DNA of 64,000 nucleotides from Oceanivirga miroungae (lineage in GTDB: Bacteria > Fusobacteriota > Fusobacteriia > Fusobacteriales > Leptotrichiaceae), in contig NZ_CABWIB010000001.1 of assembly GCF_902505095.1 (NCBI RefSeq), forward strand, positions 1,277,222 to 1,341,221, in the 5' to 3' direction. Shown here piece after piece: positions 58,677 through 64,000 of this stretch (positions within the stretch are counted from its first letter, which is position 1; each line of letters opens with the position of its first letter). The notes under the pieces were generated by a model, which did no database searches, had not been told where the DNA came from, and saw only the letters and a program-made list of their open reading frames with translations. The translations under genes and the position numbers were made by a program.

Positions 58677-59243
58677 ATGACAAAAATAATAGATTATAAT
58701 TTTTATATGGTTGATATAAACTATATTGAATACTTGAATAAGATTGATTCTGAAGTATATTTTAACAATTCTTATAGAAGTAATATCAAACCCTTTGTTG
58801 GTATAGTTGTTTTTATTGATGAATATCATTATTTTATCCCTTTGTCCTCAGCAAAGGAAAAACATAAAAATTGGAAAAATGTTTCTAAAGAGCACTTTTT
58901 GATTTATGAAATAGTAGAGGGCAATGCGGATATAAATGGTATTAGTAAATCTTATTCAAATGATAAAAGACTTCATATTCTTTCTGTATTAGATATAAAA
59001 AAAATGATACCTGTACCAGAAAAACATTACAAAAAAATGGATTTTAAAAATTTTAAAGATTTAAAATACAAAAAACTTCTAGAAAAAGAATATAATTTTT
59101 GTCTATCTATAAAGGATAAGTTGGTTGATAAAGTAGAGGAAATTTATAGGGAACAAAAGAAAACTGGTATTATAAGGCTTGCTCATTGTAATTTTAATAA
59201 ACTTGAATCAGCTATGAAAGAATGGGAAAATTTACAAATTTGA
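58677..59243 (+). CDS. toxN: ToxN/AbiQ-family endoribonuclease toxin (type III TA)
   Basis: The 188-aa protein matches the ToxN/AbiQ pattern: FYMVDINYIEYLNKID near the start, FVGIVVFIDEYHYFIPLSSA with the conserved Ser-Ser-x-Lys (Ser57, Ser58, Lys60), then KEKHKNW and a helical C-terminus. Family members are RNases that cut at A-rich sites, are neutralised by repeat RNA and cause abortive infection. AGGAG precedes the ATG. It sits after the tandem repeats and terminator, the canonical layout. It ends in TGA, which overlaps the riboswitch promoter. Confidence 0.87.
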   Translation: MTKIIDYNFYMVDINYIEYLNKIDSEVYFNNSYRSNIKPFVGIVVFIDEYHYFIPLSSAKEKHKNWKNVSKEHFLIYEIVEGNADINGISKSYSNDKRLHILSVLDIKKMIPVPEKHYKKMDFKNFKDLKYKKLLEKEYNFCLSIKDKLVDKVEEIYREQKKTGIIRLAHCNFNKLESAMKEWENLQI

Positions 59244-59268
59244 CAAAACCTAAAAAAAGTGGTAGTCT
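59240..59268 (+). promoter_or_regulatory. promoter of the lysine riboswitch-transporter operon
   Basis: TTGACA (59240-59245, overlapping the toxN stop) and TAGTCT (59263-59268) are 17 bases apart, just upstream of the riboswitch. Confidence 0.7.
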
Positions 59269-59277
59269 TAATTAAAT

Positions 59278-59440
59278 AAAGGTAGAGGTGCAAAATTTAA
59301 AAGTAATTTATGGAGTTGGCAAACTATGAAGTAAATGAAAGGAAATTTTGCCGAAATTAAGCTTGTGCAAAAGCTTAGTTGGGTGTATAGATAATATCTA
59401 TATAACTGTCACTAAAAATTAGTGTTGAGCTATCCTAGTA
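59278..59440 (+). promoter_or_regulatory. lysine riboswitch (L box)
   Basis: The segment has the conserved L-box blocks in order: AGAGGTGC at the 5' side of P1, an AGTA-type internal motif, ATGAAAGG, TTTTGCCGAAATT, TTGGGTG, ACTGTCACT and GAGCTATC closing P1. Spacing resembles the Bacillus lysC element. It ends about 60 bases before the transporter gene and is followed by a terminator, so lysine should switch off transcription. It explains the gap 59244-59498. Confidence 0.9.
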
Positions 59441-59458
59441 TTTAATTTTTTTTATTTA

Positions 59459-59482
59459 CTGGTAGCTTTCTATCAGTTTTTT
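59459..59482 (+). terminator. riboswitch-controlled terminator
   Basis: CTGGTAG-CTTT-CTATCAG followed by seven T residues, 16 bases before the transporter ATG. It is the expression platform of the lysine riboswitch. Confidence 0.8.
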
Positions 59483-59498
59483 TATTTAGGAGGCTAAG

Positions 59499-61040
59499 AT
59501 GAGATTAAAAAAATATTTTTTAAGCTTATTACTATTATTTCCAAGTTTTTTAACTTTTTCTAATGATGGTAATAATGAAATTAGAGTAGGTATGGAAGTT
59601 GGTTATGCTCCATTTAACTGGTATCAGACTACAGATGATAATGGTGCAATAAAAATCGCTAATGGTTATGCGAATGGATATGATGTGAAAATTGCTAAAC
59701 TTATTGCAAAAAAACTAGGCAAGGATTTAGTTATTGTTCCTAGTGATTGGGATTCTTTATTAGGTCCAGCACTTAATTCAAATAAAGTAGACTTAGTAAT
59801 AGCAGGTATGTCACCAACAGAAGAAAGAAAGAAAAGTCTTGATTTTTCAAATTCATACTATGAATCAGATATAATGGTAGTAGTAAATAAAGATGGTAAC
59901 TATATTAATTCTAAAACAAAAAATGATTTTAAGAATGCTAAAATTACTGCTCAATTAAATACTATGCACTATACATTAATAGATCAATTAAATGGTGTTA
60001 ATAAACAAGTAGCGATGGAAAATTTCCCAGCAATGCAAGTAGCTCTTAACTCTGGTAAGATTGACGGGTATATTGCAGAAAAGCCAACTGCTATATCAGT
60101 TGAATTAAGTAATCCTAATACAACATATATAGAACTTTCTGATGGTGGATTTAACTTTAATAGATCTGAATTTGATGTTGCAATAGCTTTAAAAAAAGGG
60201 AATATAGAATTACTTAGTAAGGTGAATGAAGCCCTGTCTGAAATCAGTAAAACTACTCGTGATAAGTTAATGAAAGAAGCTATTAAAACTCAACCAGTAA
60301 ATGGTGAAGAAAATTTATCATTTACTAAAAGAGTATTATCTATTTTAAAAGACTATGGACCTAAATACTTATTAGGAACATGGACAACAATTTATTTAGC
60401 TATTTTTGGAACAGTAGTTGGATCTATTATTGGTCTTATAGTTGCTATTGTAAATAGTGTTGAGATAACTAATAAAAAATCAAAATTCCATAATATATTA
60501 TTCTATATACTAAAAAAATTAAATTATATATATATTCTTGTATTTAGAGGAACACCTATGATAGTTCAAGCAATGATATTTTACTACGGTTTAGGTCAGA
60601 TATTTGGAATAAATATATCTCCTATTACAGCAGCTCTTATTATTATTTCAATAAATACAGGAGCTTATGTGTCAGAAATATTCAGAGGTGGCTTGGATTC
60701 TATAGATAAAGGACAATATGAAGCGACAAAGGCCTTAGGGTTTACACACAGAAAGGCTATGATATATATTATTATGCCACAAGTTTTAAGAAATGTGCTC
60801 CCTTCTATTGGAAATGAATTTATAATAAACATAAAAGATTCGGCTGTATTATTTGCAATAGGGGTAACTGAGCTTTATACAGTATCTAAACAAATATCAG
60901 GTACTAACTTTAGATATTATGAAGTATTTATTATTACATGTTTTATTTACTTTATACTTACTACTGTATTTAGTAGATTGCTTCTAATTTTAGAAAAAAA
61001 ATTACAAGGTGATGATACCTTTGAAATGGTGGGTGAATAA
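59499..61040 (+). CDS. amino-acid ABC transporter, fused substrate-binding and permease protein (predicted lysine)
   Basis: The 513-aa protein joins a substrate-binding domain (about 25-260) to a membrane permease (about 285-510). A signal sequence (KKYFLSLLLLFPSFLTF) leads into RVGMEVGYAPFNW and DLVIAGMSPTEERKKSLDFS, typical of polar amino acid binders. The permease has GTWTTIYLAI and the ATPase-coupling EAA loop (YEATKALGFTHRKAMIYIIMP is the region). Fused architecture like GlnP means no free binding protein. The upstream lysine riboswitch predicts lysine as substrate. AGGAGG precedes the ATG. Confidence 0.9.
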   Translation: MRLKKYFLSLLLLFPSFLTFSNDGNNEIRVGMEVGYAPFNWYQTTDDNGAIKIANGYANGYDVKIAKLIAKKLGKDLVIVPSDWDSLLGPALNSNKVDLVIAGMSPTEERKKSLDFSNSYYESDIMVVVNKDGNYINSKTKNDFKNAKITAQLNTMHYTLIDQLNGVNKQVAMENFPAMQVALNSGKIDGYIAEKPTAISVELSNPNTTYIELSDGGFNFNRSEFDVAIALKKGNIELLSKVNEALSEISKTTRDKLMKEAIKTQPVNGEENLSFTKRVLSILKDYGPKYLLGTWTTIYLAIFGTVVGSIIGLIVAIVNSVEITNKKSKFHNILFYILKKLNYIYILVFRGTPMIVQAMIFYYGLGQIFGINISPITAALIIISINTGAYVSEIFRGGLDSIDKGQYEATKALGFTHRKAMIYIIMPQVLRNVLPSIGNEFIINIKDSAVLFAIGVTELYTVSKQISGTNFRYYEVFIITCFIYFILTTVFSRLLLILEKKLQGDDTFEMVGE

Positions 61041-61041
61041 A

Positions 61042-61764
61042 ATGGAAAATATATTAGAAATTAAAGATTTAGTTAAAACTTACGGAAATAGAACTGTATT
61101 AGATGGCATTAACTTAACAGTTAAAGAAAAAGAAGTCATAAGTATATTAGGAAGTAGTGGAAGTGGTAAATCAACTTTATTAAGATGTATAAATTTACTA
61201 GAAGAACCTACACAGGCAAAAATATATTTTCATAATAAAGACATTATTAAAAACCACACTAAACCAGAAGAATATAGACAAAAAGTAGGTATGGTATTTC
61301 AAAACTTTAATCTATTTGATAATCTAACAGTTCTTGATAACTGTACAATATCACCTATTAAAATACTGGGAATTGATAAGGAAAAAGCTACAAAAAAAGC
61401 TATACATTACCTTAAAAAAGTTGGTATGGATAGATTTATAAACGCAAGACCAAAACATTTAAGTGGAGGACAAAAACAAAGAGTAGCAATAGCAAGAGCT
61501 CTATGTATGGAACCTGAAATTTTACTTTTTGATGAACCAACATCAGCATTAGATCCTGAAATGGTAACTGAAGTTTTAAATACTATGACTGATTTAGCTA
61601 AAGATGGTATGACAATGTTAGTGGTTACTCATGAAATGAACTTTGCAAGAGATGTTTCAACAAGAGTAATATTTTTAGACCAAGGTAAAATAATAGAGGA
61701 TAATAACTCCCACGATTTTTTCTATAATCAGCAAAACGAAAGAATAAAAGAGTTTATAAAATAA
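61042..61764 (+). CDS. amino-acid ABC transporter ATP-binding protein
   Basis: ATPase that powers the fused permease. The 240-aa protein has Walker A LGSSGSGKST, Q-loop FQNFNLFDNL, signature HLSGGQKQRVA, Walker B ILLFDEPTSALD and H-loop VVTHEM. Upstream in-frame starts overlap the permease gene; I chose the ATG at 61042, one base after its stop. Confidence 0.95.
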   Translation: MENILEIKDLVKTYGNRTVLDGINLTVKEKEVISILGSSGSGKSTLLRCINLLEEPTQAKIYFHNKDIIKNHTKPEEYRQKVGMVFQNFNLFDNLTVLDNCTISPIKILGIDKEKATKKAIHYLKKVGMDRFINARPKHLSGGQKQRVAIARALCMEPEILLFDEPTSALDPEMVTEVLNTMTDLAKDGMTMLVVTHEMNFARDVSTRVIFLDQGKIIEDNNSHDFFYNQQNERIKEFIK

Positions 61765-61775
61765 TTAGCTTATTT

Positions 61776-61811
61776 AAAAAGTCCTATAGATTTATTCTAT
61801 AAGACTTTTTT
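61776..61811 (+). terminator. bidirectional terminator between ATPase and kinase genes
   Basis: Stem AAAAAGTC...TATAGA with its complement TCTATA...GACTTTTT, with A and T runs on the two sides. It serves the convergent genes; the kinase stop lies inside it. Confidence 0.85.
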
Positions 61812-63428
61812 TAATTTTAAAACTACTGTAGTTCCAATATTATTAGTGTTTTCAATGCTTAATCCGTATTCTTCTCCGTAGTAGTACTTAATTCTTCTAT
61901 CTATGTTTTTCATACCTACTCCACCTAGTTTTAATTTATTTTTATGGCTATTATTTATACCAATCCCATTATCTTTTATTTCAATATATAGGTCTTCTGA
62001 TCTTTCATAAACATTAATTTCTATTTTACCAACACCATCAATTTCTTTAATACCGTGATATATAGCGTTTTCTACTAAAGGTTGTATTATTATTTTGGGA
62101 ACCTGACATTCTAAAAGGCTTTTATCTTTGTAATTTATAATATATTCTAATTTATTTTGATATCTTTCCTTTTGAATTTCTAAATAATTTTCGCTATGTT
62201 TTAATTCATCTTCTAAACTTATTACTCTTTTACCTTGACTTAAAGAAATTCTAAAAAAGTTTGATAAGTTTTTTGTTATTTTTATAGCTTTTTCGTTATC
62301 TTCAAATTCTATCATCCAGATAAGAATATCTAAAGTATTATACAAAAAATGTGGATTTATTTGGGAGTACAATGAATCTATTTCATATTTTTTTAACTGC
62401 TTTATTTTATCAATCATGTTATTTATTTCTTGTTTTAAAATTTCAATCTCTGAGAATGTTGTTTCATTTAAAACTATATTTTCTAATCTATCATCCATAT
62501 TTTGCATAAATCTTTTTAATTCGTCTAAAGACTTTGTTAATCTATCTGAAATTATTTTTGTTATTATCATAACCGAAATTGAGCTAACAATAAACGCAAA
62601 GAAAATAATCTTAAATACATTTGATTTTAAATCAAGTATTTTCTCTCCAGAACTTATTCCTAATATTTCTAAGTTAGTCCCTTTTATTTTGCTATTAAAA
62701 TATATTGCATTTTCTACTTCATTATATCCAAAATGCATATGTTTTATTTTATTTATTACTTTTATATCTGGCTTTTTCTTTTCAATGTCATTAGCAAATA
62801 TTATATTATTCTTATCATCTACAATATATACTTGACCTTTGTTACCAAGATTTATACTCTTTAAGTATTCATATAGGGCTATATACTGTAAATCTAATAA
62901 TATTAAAGCTTGTTTATCATCTTCTTTAACATTTTTACTTAGGGATAAAACCCAGCTATCCATACCTTTATAGTGTTTTTCTCTTGTTGGATTTAGTATT
63001 ACCCCCTCACTAATAGCATCTTTATACCATTTTTTTTCTAGCATATTAAGGCCCATATTTTTGTTATTACCACTACCATTAGATACATTTTTACCATCAG
63101 TTGTAACTATAGAAATTTTTTCTATAAATTTATCTTTTTCCTTTATATTATTTAAAATGTTTTTTACTCTATCTTCTCTAACGTCATTTCCTTTTATGTA
63201 GTTTCTTACTTCTTTTATTTGTGAGATAAACTCAATTTCTTTTTTTAAATTAGTTATATATAGAGCAATATATTTTGAAGAACTGTCAACTGATGCTTCT
63301 AATTTTTCACTTTCTATTTTTATTATCTGTGAATTTAAAAAACTCAGTAGTAATATAGAGCTTACTGTTAATATAAACATACTAGCTAATCCATAATAAA
63401 TCATCATTCTTGATTTTAGTGTTTTCAT
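61797..63428 (-). CDS. YesM-type sensor histidine kinase
   Basis: Membrane kinase of the His_kinase/YesM class. The 543-aa protein has one N-terminal segment (YYGLASMFILTVSSILLLSF), a large extracellular Cache-like sensor (about 35-265), a second segment (VFKIIFFAFIVSSISVMIIT), a HAMP-like linker, the phospho-acceptor region YSQINPHFLYNTLD (His) and the ATP-binding NAIYHGI and DNGIGI motifs. Such kinases usually control sugar ABC transporters. It overlaps the response-regulator gene by four bases. The ligand is unknown. Confidence 0.9.
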   Translation of the reverse strand: MKTLKSRMMIYYGLASMFILTVSSILLLSFLNSQIIKIESEKLEASVDSSSKYIALYITNLKKEIEFISQIKEVRNYIKGNDVREDRVKNILNNIKEKDKFIEKISIVTTDGKNVSNGSGNNKNMGLNMLEKKWYKDAISEGVILNPTREKHYKGMDSWVLSLSKNVKEDDKQALILLDLQYIALYEYLKSINLGNKGQVYIVDDKNNIIFANDIEKKKPDIKVINKIKHMHFGYNEVENAIYFNSKIKGTNLEILGISSGEKILDLKSNVFKIIFFAFIVSSISVMIITKIISDRLTKSLDELKRFMQNMDDRLENIVLNETTFSEIEILKQEINNMIDKIKQLKKYEIDSLYSQINPHFLYNTLDILIWMIEFEDNEKAIKITKNLSNFFRISLSQGKRVISLEDELKHSENYLEIQKERYQNKLEYIINYKDKSLLECQVPKIIIQPLVENAIYHGIKEIDGVGKIEINVYERSEDLYIEIKDNGIGINNSHKNKLKLGGVGMKNIDRRIKYYYGEEYGLSIENTNNIGTTVVLKLKKVL

Positions 63429-64000
63429 TTTTTACCCTTCTTATACTCTTTGGGAGTTAAGTTAAAGAACTTCTTAAATTTAATATTAAAATAGTAAACT
63501 GATTCAAAGCCAATTTCACTTGATATTATATAATTTTTTTTATCTGTACTTAGTAATAATAAGGCTGCTTTTTCCATTCTTTTTTTCAGAACATAATCTT
63601 GAAAAGGTATTCCATATTCTTTTTTAAACAAAATACTTAAATATCCAGGGCTTAAATGTAATTTTTCAGCAAAGTAGGTTAAATTAAATTCCTTTTTAAA
63701 AACATTTTCCTCTAATATATTATCCATTTGTTCTTTATCAGAACTTTTACTAGCTTCAACAGTTATTTTCTCGATTTTTTTATTTTTCTTTATTATTTCT
63801 GCTTTATCTATTAGCCTTTTTGTCATCTCTAAAATATCATTTTTTGTTGTTGGTTTTAAAATATAGTCATCAACTCCTATTTTAATAGCTTCTCTCATGT
63901 AATCAAAATAGTCATATCCAGATATTACACCTATCATAATATCTTTATCTATTTCTTTTAGCTCTTTTGATAATTCTAAACCATTTTTTTTAGGCATGTT
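63425..64000 (-). CDS. AraC-type response regulator, N-terminus cut by window edge
   Basis: Partner of the YesM-like kinase. The visible 190 residues start inside the receiver domain, just after the phospho-acceptor region (MPKKNGLELSKEL; the Met at 63997 is internal). They continue through GVISGYDYFDYMREAIKIGVDDYILKP, a linker and a C-terminal AraC helix-turn-helix (LHLSPGYLSILFKKEYGIPF, IGFESVYYFNIKFKKFFNLT). The true start lies beyond base 64000. Confidence 0.9.
   Translation of the reverse strand, partial: NMPKKNGLELSKELKEIDKDIMIGVISGYDYFDYMREAIKIGVDDYILKPTTKNDILEMTKRLIDKAEIIKKNKKIEKITVEASKSSDKEQMDNILEENVFKKEFNLTYFAEKLHLSPGYLSILFKKEYGIPFQDYVLKKRMEKAALLLLSTDKKNYIISSEIGFESVYYFNIKFKKFFNLTPKEYKKGKK

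Overview
The window is about 64 kb of a very AT-rich, densely packed bacterial chromosome, with most genes on the minus strand. Gene content suggests a Fusobacteriota member, probably Leptotrichiaceae (Sneathia/Streptobacillus-like). The reasons are a Prp protease beside an L27 gene with a cleavable N-terminal extension, a long Alu-type SRP RNA, an anaerobic ribonucleotide reductase and a small-genome style of packing. The genus is inference, because no 16S comparison was possible.

Layout. 1-988 is a dacA-type carboxypeptidase cut by the window edge; nth follows, then rplU-prp-rpmA. 2662-9604 is a cell-envelope and division operon (murG-murC-murB-J-domain protein-ftsQ-ftsZ-adk-map) with no ftsA. 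9686-14752 is a 16S-23S-5S rRNA operon ending in tRNA-Pro, Gly, His and Leu. 15036-18447 holds tuf, rpmF, an S1-domain gene and ptsH. 18543-22213 is a sugar block: a GH13 lipoprotein, a Cof-type phosphatase, an aldose-epimerase-like protein and a tandemly duplicated PTS EIIB.

22361-37661 is a defence island. It contains a CRISPR array of 48 perfect repeats plus one decayed terminal repeat, the type II-A genes csn2-cas2-cas1-cas9, a MoxR-like AAA+ ATPase and a zincin/VWA protein joined to the front of the cas operon, an HpaII-like restriction-modification pair, a small XRE regulator and the remnant of a second cytosine methylase. No tracrRNA was found.

37772-47496 carries a GH31 glucosidase, nrdD/nrdG with a NrdR-like box, a SAM methyltransferase, a membrane protein, the SRP RNA, ptsI with one in-frame TGA, rpsT, a decayed winged-helix gene and an XRE regulator. 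47508-56873 is gyrB-gyrA-USP-like-pheS-pheT-HAD. 57057-57952 is a plus-strand tRNA cluster with ybaB inserted in it, followed by dps.

58465-59243 is a compact type III toxin-antitoxin locus: a promoter, three 42-nt RNA antitoxin repeats, a terminator and a ToxN/AbiQ-family toxin. Next come a lysine riboswitch, a fused substrate-binding/permease ABC protein with its ATPase, and a YesM/AraC-type two-component system that runs off the right edge.

The most interesting items are the unannotated-looking ToxIN locus, the AAA+/zincin-VWA pair in the cas9 transcription unit, the riboswitch-controlled lysine importer, and several oddities in core genes: Nth lacking one Fe-S cysteine, HPr with Asn46, an interrupted ptsI, and FtsZ with a minimal tail and no neighbouring ftsA.
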